From Corallococcus terminator (GTDB lineage: Bacteria > Myxococcota > Myxococcia > Myxococcales > Myxococcaceae), in assembly GCF_003611635.1 (NCBI RefSeq), contig NZ_RAVZ01000050.1, forward strand, positions 1-37,889: DNA of 37,889 bases, written 5' to 3'. The first letter of the stretch is position 1. Every line of letters begins with the position of its first letter. Under the pieces are notes generated by a model. It saw nothing but the letters and a program-made list of their open reading frames with translations, had not been told where the DNA came from and did no database searches. This document shows, one piece after another, positions 14,996 to 21,536 of the stretch. Both the position numbers and the translations under genes were made by a program.

Positions 14996-17263
14996 CTACT
15001 CGACGAGGAGCCGCTTCACGGGCGCGGGATCCACGGCCACCATCAGCGGGCGGGTGAAGTTGCTGAAGGACACCAGTGCCTGTCCCGGAGCGAGCCGGGA
15101 GACGCGGTTCCACAAGCTCTCATCGATGCTGCCCACGGTCTTCTGCATCCGGTTGATGACGGCGCCGTCGGTGATCTTGTGGATGATGAAGTTGTTGAGC
15201 AGGCCCAGCACCTCGTTGGGCAGGTGCTGGGGAAGCTGGGTGACGAAGACGAGCCCCAGCCACCGCTTGCGGCCCCGCTTCGCGATGCGCGCCACCTGTT
15301 CGAACAGCACGGGCATCTGCGTGATGCGGCTGGCGGACAGGAACTCGTGGGCCTCCTCGATGATGATGAGCACCGGGGTGACCTCACCGCCTTCGCGGTT
15401 GGCCTTCTCGTAGGACAGCTCCTGCCGCTCCTGGAGTCCGCGCAGGATGTCCGCGATGACCAGGTTGTTGATCTGCGGAGAGTCGGTGTCCGACAGGTCG
15501 ATGACGGACACGCGGCCGGGCGTGAGCATCGCGTCGTACTTCACGCTCTCGCTGGCCCCCACGTCGAAGATGTTGAGTCGGCGCAGGCGGTGCAGCTTGC
15601 TGGCCAGGGCCTTCCAACTGATCTCATTTCGACTGCTCGCGGCCATCACCCGGGCCATGACCCGGCCGGGGCCGCTCTTGAACTCGCTGAGGAGCCGGAG
15701 GCTGGAGGCGAGGGGTGCGGACTCGTCCTCGGGCTCTTCTCCCTGGTTCAGGTCGTCCTGAACGGGAGCCTTCTTTCGGGAACTCGCCTTGGGACGGGAG
15801 CTGCGGGCATCGGCCTTGCCATCGTCGCTCAGGCTGTAGAGATACGCGCTCACGACGTCCAGCACATGCTGGATGGTCATGCGAGGATAGCCGGTGGACA
15901 GTTCGTCCACCTCCATCACCTGTCGCCGCTCGTGTTCGTTGGCCGGGAATACGCCGAAATCCTCCAGTAGCAGCTTGGTGACGTCGTACGCCTTGAGGAA
16001 ACGCTCCTGCTGCGCATCCGACATGTCCAGGATCTCCGCCAGCGCATAGGGCGACAGGCTGGAGAAGTTCAGGGAGAACCGGTGCAAGGCCTTGTGACGG
16101 GGGTTGCGGGTCTCGCGACCGATGAGGTGATGAATGTGCAGATCCTTCACTCCCTCGGCTTTCTGAAGGCGGCGCTTGAGCGCTTCAAGCATCGCGGGGT
16201 GGTCCGTGGGTTTGTCCACATGCGTGTACTCGCCCTCCACGTCAAAGACGATGGTCGCGATCCCTGATAGTTGCGCGCGGTGGATGAGCGTGGCCACGGT
16301 GGTGGACTTGCCTCCGCCCGTGGTGCCGATGATGCCGGTGTGCCTTGGGAGGACTGACTTATCCCGTGGGCTGATGCTGGCCTTCATCTTTTCGTAACCC
16401 ACCACTGCCCCAATGCTCAGTTCACCCCCAACTCCGAGCACTTGCGCGCTTTCATCCTCCTCGAGGATGAAAACAGGGCTTTGCGGACGTGGACGGAATC
16501 GGGGCGGCTGGAGAACGCCCGAGAGTTCCTCGCCAAGGAGTTCAACCTCTGCACGTCCATGGTATTCGAACGTGTAGGTGAGCTTCTTCCCCTGCGTCAC
16601 CACGCCGATGGCCATGGTGGAGTTCGCCGGTACGGCGTTGGGCTCCGCGAAGGGACCTCGCACCACGACACCCAGGTAGGAACGCTTGTCCTCACGGGAT
16701 TTGATGCGCACGAGCGTCTGGGAGGCCAGGCGGGGGAGATCCGCCTTGGTCGATAGGACGGTAATGAGGTTGTCATGGCTCGCCTGGGTGTCGAAATGGG
16801 TGAAGCCCACCGCCTTCTCCAATTCCGGATCGACCTTGACCTCCTCTGCCTTCTTCAGGACGGCTTCCATTTCACTTCGAGCCCCCGCTGGCATCGGAGT
16901 GATGAGGTCGTTTCGCGATGGAGGGACAGGCGCCGGTGACGGCTGGGCGGGACGATTCGCCGGAACCGTCGCCGGTCGCGCTGCGGCGCCTGGGAGCCCC
17001 AGTCTGGTGGGCTGGCTTGTTGGAGGTGTCGGCTGCTGAGGTGGACGGTGTGACTCCGCTCCATTCCCTGGGGTCACCATTTCAGGGCCTCCCGGCTTGC
17101 GAATGGGCGCCGTTCCCGCGACGCGAGCTCCCTCGGCCCTGGGCCCTCCATTTGGTAGCATAGCGGTGCTCCCACCCGCCAATGCTCCCGGATGCGCCGT
17201 TCCGAAGCGGGGGGCAGTGGATCCCAGGGGCAAGTCCTTGCTGTTGTCTGCCATGGTCTTCAT
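14996..17263 (-). CDS. HerA-like hexameric DNA translocase ATPase
   Basis: A 755-residue FtsK/HerA-family ATPase. Residues 1-130 are a disordered proline-rich leader unlike archaeal HerA. Residues 150-300 fit a HAS-barrel, the nuclease-docking domain of HerA. The RecA-like core has Walker A GTTGGGKST (313-321), FDVEGEY, Walker B VLIIIEEAHEF (about 631-641), a sensor region FVTQLPQHLPNEVL and a closing FIIHKITDGAVINRM. A charged linker (around 480-515, with SSRPKASSRKK and DLNQGEEPEDES) interrupts the helical insert. HerA hexamers pump duplex DNA for a partner nuclease, in archaea NurA; the NurA-like gene lies eight bases upstream. ATG 17254 is an alternative start, because AGGGG is too close to ATG 17263 and better spaced for the later one. 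It is the last gene of the five-gene cassette. Archaeal-type repair and antiphage HerA systems are the two known contexts. Confidence 0.88.
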   Translation of the reverse strand: MKTMADNSKDLPLGSTAPRFGTAHPGALAGGSTAMLPNGGPRAEGARVAGTAPIRKPGGPEMVTPGNGAESHRPPQQPTPPTSQPTRLGLPGAAARPATVPANRPAQPSPAPVPPSRNDLITPMPAGARSEMEAVLKKAEEVKVDPELEKAVGFTHFDTQASHDNLITVLSTKADLPRLASQTLVRIKSREDKRSYLGVVVRGPFAEPNAVPANSTMAIGVVTQGKKLTYTFEYHGRAEVELLGEELSGVLQPPRFRPRPQSPVFILEEDESAQVLGVGGELSIGAVVGYEKMKASISPRDKSVLPRHTGIIGTTGGGKSTTVATLIHRAQLSGIATIVFDVEGEYTHVDKPTDHPAMLEALKRRLQKAEGVKDLHIHHLIGRETRNPRHKALHRFSLNFSSLSPYALAEILDMSDAQQERFLKAYDVTKLLLEDFGVFPANEHERRQVMEVDELSTGYPRMTIQHVLDVVSAYLYSLSDDGKADARSSRPKASSRKKAPVQDDLNQGEEPEDESAPLASSLRLLSEFKSGPGRVMARVMAASSRNEISWKALASKLHRLRRLNIFDVGASESVKYDAMLTPGRVSVIDLSDTDSPQINNLVIADILRGLQERQELSYEKANREGGEVTPVLIIIEEAHEFLSASRITQMPVLFEQVARIAKRGRKRWLGLVFVTQLPQHLPNEVLGLLNNFIIHKITDGAVINRMQKTVGSIDESLWNRVSRLAPGQALVSFSNFTRPLMVAVDPAPVKRLLVE

Positions 17264-17271
17264 TCCCCTAC

Positions 17272-18465
17272 TTATCGGCGCGCCTTGCGCCCATTGAAAT
17301 ACTGAAGGCTTGCATCGGCCTGCGCGTAGGCATCCTGGATGAGACCGTGGAAGCCGTCTTCACCAAATGCGCTGCGACAGCTCATGGCCGCGACATCCAG
17401 CAACATTGGAAAGCCCATGTCGGCACGCAGCACGCTGTCCGCAATGGCCACGCACGCAGCCATGTGGGCATGTTTGACGTGCGCATAGAAGATCTGTGGC
17501 GGTGCGTTGTTGGATGCCCGGAACAGACCCATGACGACCTGGGGGCAGTACATCTTCACGAATGTGGTCGCCCGCGTCAGTCCCTCTGTGTCGTATTGCC
17601 ATGACCGAAGGATTTCGCTGCCGGTGCGCTCCAGCGTCTCCAAGATGGCGAATTCGCCCGCGTTGAGTGCTTGGCCCAGTGTGAGAAATCCCCGGTTATC
17701 CATTTGTGCCGGTACGAAGACAAACTTGGGATGTTCCTCCATGAGTCGGGTGAGGGTTGTGAGCGATGAATCCAAGAGTCCTGTGTACCCAGAGCCCGTG
17801 ATCAGCTCATAGGCAAAAGGATTGCCCTGTCCCATTCGCCATTCCGCCTTCAGCTTCTCGACCAGAATGGCCCGTTCGGCGTAGGTGCGGATTCCTCGGC
17901 GGGCGAGTCGGGACAGACTGTCCTGACCGCTGCGGCCCGGCTGGGAGCGATTCTCCCTCATCTCGATGTAAGCACTCGCTTCTTCGTAGGGATCTGCCGC
18001 CTCGATGGACACCTCCCTGCGGAAAAGTCTTTGCGAAAATGTTCCCGAGGTTCCTCCGTAGCTGACGGCGGCGATTCCGAGCTGGGTAATGTCCAGTGGG
18101 AGGGTTTCGTGAGACACGGAGATTCCATTCACGCCTTCGACATTGCCTGAGAAGAGCAGGCTTTCATGAACCGCCGCCACTTCTTCGGGGCTTACCCGGT
18201 AGACGCCAGCGCCAATCGCGGCCTGGGGGCGGGATTTCAATTTCGGCAGGAGCTTTTCGCGGATGACGGTGCGGAGCTGGTCCTCCTTCCGGACAGCAAC
18301 ACCAATTTCGTCCCGATAGCGTTGCATGATGGCTTGGATGTCGAGCCCTTCCGCCCAGGTCGCCAGATTGAGCGTGCGGGCCAACTCTTCACGGAAGGAT
18401 TGCCTGTAGTCATCGTCCCCCGAGAGGTCCTCGTCATCGTCACCCAGGAGCATGCGACCGCTCAT
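17272..18465 (-). CDS. NurA-like nuclease-fold protein, partner of the HerA-like ATPase
   Basis: A 397-residue protein assigned to the NurA family from context and pattern. The C-terminal third (PPQIFYAHVKHAHMAA, then ADSVLRADMGFPMLLDVAAMSC) resembles the closing strand-helix unit of NurA, and RTYAERAILVEKL (190-204) matches the central helix with its conserved acid. The catalytic acids diverge: where NurA has VDGS the sequence reads VEGVNG (109-114), and where it has LxDGxL it reads LITGSG (221-226). It may thus be a weak, altered or inactive nuclease that keeps a structural role. I chose ATG 18465, six bases after AAGG; a GTG at 18471 would overlap the protease stop by four bases. The N-terminus is very acidic (DDDEDLSGDDD). 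Its position between protease and HerA genes supports joint function with the translocase. Confidence 0.62.
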   Translation of the reverse strand: MSGRMLLGDDDEDLSGDDDYRQSFREELARTLNLATWAEGLDIQAIMQRYRDEIGVAVRKEDQLRTVIREKLLPKLKSRPQAAIGAGVYRVSPEEVAAVHESLLFSGNVEGVNGISVSHETLPLDITQLGIAAVSYGGTSGTFSQRLFRREVSIEAADPYEEASAYIEMRENRSQPGRSGQDSLSRLARRGIRTYAERAILVEKLKAEWRMGQGNPFAYELITGSGYTGLLDSSLTTLTRLMEEHPKFVFVPAQMDNRGFLTLGQALNAGEFAILETLERTGSEILRSWQYDTEGLTRATTFVKMYCPQVVMGLFRASNNAPPQIFYAHVKHAHMAACVAIADSVLRADMGFPMLLDVAAMSCRSAFGEDGFHGLIQDAYAQADASLQYFNGRKARR

Positions 18466-18467
18466 GA

Positions 18468-19190
18468 TCACCCTTGTTCGTCACCGAAAAATGAAGCGAT
18501 GGAAAAGCGGGAGCGGCCCTCTTCGCGACGCAAGGCTCGCGCGTACGCATGCGCCTTGGACGTTGGAAGCCCGAAGTACCTCTCAAGGCGCAGTTCCTCT
18601 TCTGCGACGGGTCCATCCCGCATGATCTTCCGGGCAAGCTTGGTAGGCGCCAGCCATTCCAGTGCCAGCCTGTCGGCGCGTTGCTCGGATTTCGCGACCC
18701 TGCCTGTTCCAATGGCGCCGGAAGGGCCTCGGTCCATCAAATGGATTTGTATGCCAATCGGGATGCCATCAAGTGCAGCAGTCAGGGCTTCTTCGCGAGT
18801 CGGTGGACGCTTCTCGTCCAGGACTCCCTGGATGGTCTCGCCGAAAAAGCGAAGAGCTCTCAATCGAGGTTGGAGGTGATCGAGAACGAAGTGTCCCAAT
18901 TCGTGCGCAATGGTGAAGCGTTGTTCATTGGCGTCATCTTCCTCGTCGAAAAAGACAATCCCCTTGCCCGCGCGAGCCACCATGCAGCCGTGCATGTCGT
19001 GGTAGGCGATCTCCTGGTTGCTTCCTCGTTTGGCCAGCCACTGACGCACTTTCTCCGAGGTCAATCCCCGGAGCCCCTCCAGGCTGACGGGGAGGGCCAG
19101 GGGAGCTTCGAAGGCCAGATCGCGTGGGAAGGATTCAGGCGGAGGCAGGCCGCTTTGTTCAAGGGCCTCTCTCAACCACGGAATGGTCAT
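18468..19190 (-). CDS. ImmA/IrrE-family metallo-endopeptidase
   Basis: A 240-residue zinc protease of the ImmA/IrrE (peptidase M78) family. The zinc site is HELGH (96-100) in IAHELGHFVLDH, and the third ligand is probably E169 in SEQRADRLALEWLAP. The roughly 70 residues between them exceed the family's usual spacing and form an extra segment with KRPPTREEALTAALDG and IQIHLMDRG. Known relatives cleave a transcriptional repressor: ImmA cuts ImmR in ICEBs1, and IrrE/PprI cuts DdrO after DNA damage in Deinococcus. The start at 19190 gives an ATGA overlap with the preceding small gene, and the stop at 18468 touches the NurA-like gene, so all are translationally coupled. No HTH domain is fused. The natural candidates for its substrate are the adjacent 123-aa protein or the sigma factor; that is inference. 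Confidence 0.85.
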   Translation of the reverse strand: MTIPWLREALEQSGLPPPESFPRDLAFEAPLALPVSLEGLRGLTSEKVRQWLAKRGSNQEIAYHDMHGCMVARAGKGIVFFDEEDDANEQRFTIAHELGHFVLDHLQPRLRALRFFGETIQGVLDEKRPPTREEALTAALDGIPIGIQIHLMDRGPSGAIGTGRVAKSEQRADRLALEWLAPTKLARKIMRDGPVAEEELRLERYFGLPTSKAHAYARALRREEGRSRFSIASFFGDEQG

Positions 19191-19558
19191 GGCTTGGGTT
19201 CACGGTTCCGGGAGCGATCCCTTGCGGCGATCTGCAAGGTCCTCATGCCCGATTCGTTCGAGGAGTCTTCTTCCAGCGCCTCCATGACCTCGACCCGACG
19301 GAGCACCGTGACGAGCGCGGAAGGCTTCACCTCGAAACGCCTGCAGATGTCCTTCACCTGATCGAGGAATGCCTCGCCTTCCGGCCTGATGCACAGCGCC
19401 AGCAGGTTCAGGGTTTCTGGCGAACAAGCCAGGTCCACAGCCAGTTGCTCGTTGGAACGGTCTTCCAGGGACTGGTACATGCCAAACACGTGGCCAAGCA
19501 TCCCGGGCTGTGACCTGCTGCGTTCCGCCACTCGCTTCAACCATTCAGGACTCGTCAT
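19187..19558 (-). CDS. Small helical protein of unknown function between sigma factor and protease
   Basis: A 123-residue protein, predicted to be almost wholly helical. It has no signal peptide or membrane segment. The middle, EQLAVDLACSPETLNLLALC (38-57), looks like a helix-turn-helix-like pair, and DQVKDICRRFEVKPSALVTVL (66-86) like a second one; the C-terminal 25 residues are charged and probably disordered. I cannot name a family. It overlaps the end of the sigma gene by 14 bases and the start of the protease by 4, so it is made in step with both. I recall similar small proteins next to sigma and ImmA/IrrE genes in other bacteria but cannot verify this here. Plausible roles are anti-sigma factor, DNA-binding repressor or protease substrate. 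No zinc-binding HxxxCxxC of ZAS anti-sigma factors is present. Confidence 0.65.
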   Translation of the reverse strand: MTSPEWLKRVAERSRSQPGMLGHVFGMYQSLEDRSNEQLAVDLACSPETLNLLALCIRPEGEAFLDQVKDICRRFEVKPSALVTVLRRVEVMEALEEDSSNESGMRTLQIAARDRSRNREPKP

Positions 19559-20144
19559 CGGGATCCTCCTCGCAGAGGCGCTTCAGCATCTTCATGAGGC
19601 GGTCATAGTGACGCTTCACTGCTCGCCGCATCTCCGCCTGGGGCAGGTGTGTCAGTCCGAGGACTTCCGCCATCATGTTCGTGGACCGGCTTTCCATGAC
19701 GATGAGCCGGAGACAGGCCAGGTCCCGTTCGGAAAGCCCCGCGCGCTCAATTTTCTCCACCAGCAACTTCACCTCCACCTGCGTCTCCACGGACATATTC
19801 GGAGGCGCTGGCAGAAGTTCGACAATGCTCCCGAATTCCTTGTTCCTCCGGGCACTGGCGACTGCGGAGCGGTGTCGGTCCTGGGCCTTGCGCCGGGCAA
19901 TCTGCGCTAGGTAGGTCCCCAGGCTGGCCCGGCGTTCGTCATAGCGGTCGGGATGCCGGAAGTAGATGAACAGCGCGTCGATTACGGAGTCATAGGCGTG
20001 TTCGTGCGAACAACCTGGATTCCGTTCGAGTGCCTGGACCAGCGGCTCCATGAAAGTCAGGACAATGTCCACGGAGACCGTCGAGTCCTTGCTCAGCATC
20101 CGCTCGTGAAGGTCCCACTCCTTCTCGCGTGATGGACTGTTCAT
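19545..20144 (-). CDS. ECF-like sigma-70 family RNA polymerase sigma factor
   Basis: A 199-residue two-domain sigma factor. Residues 25-100 are region 2, with DALFIYFRHPDRYDERRASL and GTYLAQIARRKAQDRHRS matching the core-binding and -10-recognition helices of ECF factors. Residues 135-190 are region 4, starting at LSERDLACLRLIVMES and continuing with AEVLGLTHLPQAEMRRAVKRHYDRL, the -35-binding helix-turn-helix. The start at 20144 is chosen from the strong AGGAG five to six bases before the ATG; the longer frame upstream reads through non-coding DNA. It is the first gene of the five-gene block and overlaps the next by 14 bases. The likely target is its own promoter or an associated regulon. No dedicated membrane anti-sigma factor is adjacent; the 123-aa protein is the obvious candidate for control. 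Confidence 0.78.
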   Translation of the reverse strand: MNSPSREKEWDLHERMLSKDSTVSVDIVLTFMEPLVQALERNPGCSHEHAYDSVIDALFIYFRHPDRYDERRASLGTYLAQIARRKAQDRHRSAVASARRNKEFGSIVELLPAPPNMSVETQVEVKLLVEKIERAGLSERDLACLRLIVMESRSTNMMAEVLGLTHLPQAEMRRAVKRHYDRLMKMLKRLCEEDPDDES

Positions 20145-20211
20145 CCCCCACTCCTCACCAACATGCGCACGCCCGCTTTCAGGTTTGGCTACGGTCCCGT
20201 CTGGACTTTCG

Positions 20212-20225
20212 CTACAGCCCTGTAG
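20212..20225. promoter_or_regulatory. Palindromic operator candidate upstream of the sigma factor gene
   Basis: CTACAG and CTGTAG form an inverted repeat with a 2-base centre, 68-81 bases before the sigma start. The size suits a dimeric HTH repressor. It could be the target of the small cassette protein, but there is only one copy and no direct support. Confidence 0.35.
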
Positions 20226-20287
20226 AGTTCGACGGCGGAGCGTCTGGGCCCGAGCCGGGAGGTTGGCGAAGTCGAGGATCGGTGTCT

Positions 20288-20305
20288 CTACCCCGGAGGG
20301 GGTAG
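20288..20305. other. Short stable hairpin
   Basis: CTACCCC (20288-20294) and GGGGTAG (20299-20305) form a 7-bp stem with a GGAG loop. No T-tract follows. It lies between the asparaginase terminator and the cassette palindrome; it could be a second terminator or a regulatory structure. Confidence 0.3.
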
Positions 20306-20351
20306 TGCCTCGCGGGACAGTGGGTCCGCTGCGATCCCCTGGATCGACAAA

Positions 20352-20382
20352 GACCCTGGCTTCCGTGTTGGAGGCCAGGGTC
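20352..20382 (-). terminator. Intrinsic terminator of the asparaginase operon
   Basis: GACCCTGGC (20352-20360) pairs with GCCAGGGTC (20374-20382), and the inner bases extend the stem to about 13 pairs with one G-T wobble and a 5-base loop. On the minus strand it stands 34 bases after the asparaginase stop and is followed by TTTGT. It would insulate the cassette promoter from the asparaginase operon. Confidence 0.7.
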
Positions 20383-20416
20383 CCTGGATTCACCGGTATC
20401 GCCGGAATGAGATGTC

Positions 20417-21520
20417 TCAGTATTCGTCGAACATTCGCTGGATGCGGTCCGGCTTGCAGGTCTTCGTCAGCGCGAGCTGCAACAACACGCGGGACTTGGG
20501 TGGGTTGAATTCACCCGAGGCGACGAAACCCTTCTGGTCGTCGTTGATTTCATTGTCCCGCAGCACCAGCCCGGTAGGCACGCGCGAGCTGCGCACCACC
20601 GCCACGCCGTGCTCCCGTTGGACCTTCTCCAACGCGTCGATGGACGCCTGCGTCATGTTCCCGTCCCCCACGCCCGCGATGACCAGCCCCTGCGCGCCGT
20701 TGTCCACGGCCGCTTCGATGAGGTCCGGGCTCATGTTCGCGTGCGCATAGAGGATGTCCACGCGCGGCAGCGTCTTGAGGCCCTTCACGGAGAACTCCGT
20801 GGCCTTCGTGTGCTTCTTGTCCACCGGGTCCATCCAGGTGATGGCCCCCGTGTTGACCAGCCCCGCGGGCCCCCGGTTGGGACTGTGGAACGTCTCCACG
20901 TTGGTGGTGTTCATCTTGGTGACGTTCCGGGCCGCGTGGATTTCGTCGTTGATGACCACCAGCACGCCCCGGCCCCGGGCCTCCGGGGATGCCGCCACCG
21001 CCACGCCGTTGTAGAGGTTCGCCGGCCCGTCCGCGCTGATCGCCGTCGCCGGACGCATCGAGCCCACCAGCACCACCGGCTTGTCGCTCTTCACCACCAG
21101 GTCCAGGAAGTACGCCGTCTCCTCCAGCGTGTCCGTGCCGTGCGTCACCACGATGCCGTCCACGTCCGGGGACGCGAGCAGCGCGTTGACCCGCGCCGCC
21201 AGCTTCAGCCACACCGCGTCGTTCATGTCCTGGCTGCCAATGTTCACGACCTGCTCACCACTCAGCTTCGCGAGCGTGTCCAGATGGGGCACCCCCTGGA
21301 TGAGGTCCTCCACCTTGAAGGCACCGGACTTGTAGCCATACGAACCCGAGTCCCCCTGCGCTCCCGCGATGGTTCCCCCGGTGGCGACGATGCGCACCTT
21401 CGCCTTCGGGCCCTGCGCCGCCGGGGCCTTCGTGGCGGGCTGAGCCGAGGGCAGGGTGGGCAGCAGGAGCACCAGGAAGGCCGCGAGCGTGCGGGCGAGG
21501 GATTGGCGTTGCATCTTCAT
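20417..21520 (-). CDS. ansB: Type II L-asparaginase, exported
   Basis: Hydrolyses L-asparagine to aspartate and ammonia in the periplasm or outside the cell. The 367-residue product has a signal peptide (residues 1-26, basic start then TLAAFLVLLLPTLPSA) and both active-site signatures: IVATGGTIAGA with nucleophile T50, and VVTHGTDTLEETAYF with T129 and D130; K202 in NVTKMNT completes the catalytic set. The C-terminal region with RSSRVPTGLV matches type II enzymes. ATG 21520 is chosen because AAGGA is six bases upstream; ATGs at 21526 and 21514 are alternatives. It follows the aspartate 4-decarboxylase gene by 16 bases in one operon, so asparagine can be turned into aspartate and then alanine. 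A strong hairpin closes the transcript. Confidence 0.95.
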   Translation of the reverse strand: MKMQRQSLARTLAAFLVLLLPTLPSAQPATKAPAAQGPKAKVRIVATGGTIAGAQGDSGSYGYKSGAFKVEDLIQGVPHLDTLAKLSGEQVVNIGSQDMNDAVWLKLAARVNALLASPDVDGIVVTHGTDTLEETAYFLDLVVKSDKPVVLVGSMRPATAISADGPANLYNGVAVAASPEARGRGVLVVINDEIHAARNVTKMNTTNVETFHSPNRGPAGLVNTGAITWMDPVDKKHTKATEFSVKGLKTLPRVDILYAHANMSPDLIEAAVDNGAQGLVIAGVGDGNMTQASIDALEKVQREHGVAVVRSSRVPTGLVLRDNEINDDQKGFVASGEFNPPKSRVLLQLALTKTCKPDRIQRMFDEY

Positions 21521-21536
21521 GGTCATTCCTTCCGGC

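Larger units (their letters stand above)
20145..20416. promoter_or_regulatory. Promoter region of the five-gene cassette and asparaginase 3' region
   Basis: This 272-base gap has no supported gene. From right to left it holds the asparaginase terminator hairpin (20352-20382), a CTACCCC/GGGGTAG hairpin (20288-20305), a CTACAG/CTGTAG palindrome (20212-20225), and the ribosome site GAGGAG before the sigma factor start. The promoter of the cassette must lie here; no consensus -35/-10 pair stands out. Confidence 0.6.

Noticed and set aside
15043-15387. Second small frame within the HerA-like gene
   Set aside because: Out-of-frame shadow with Ser/Arg/Pro bias.
20145-20393. N-terminal extension of the sigma factor frame
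   Set aside because: It crosses the hairpins and palindrome of the intergenic region; a strong ribosome site marks the ATG at 20144.
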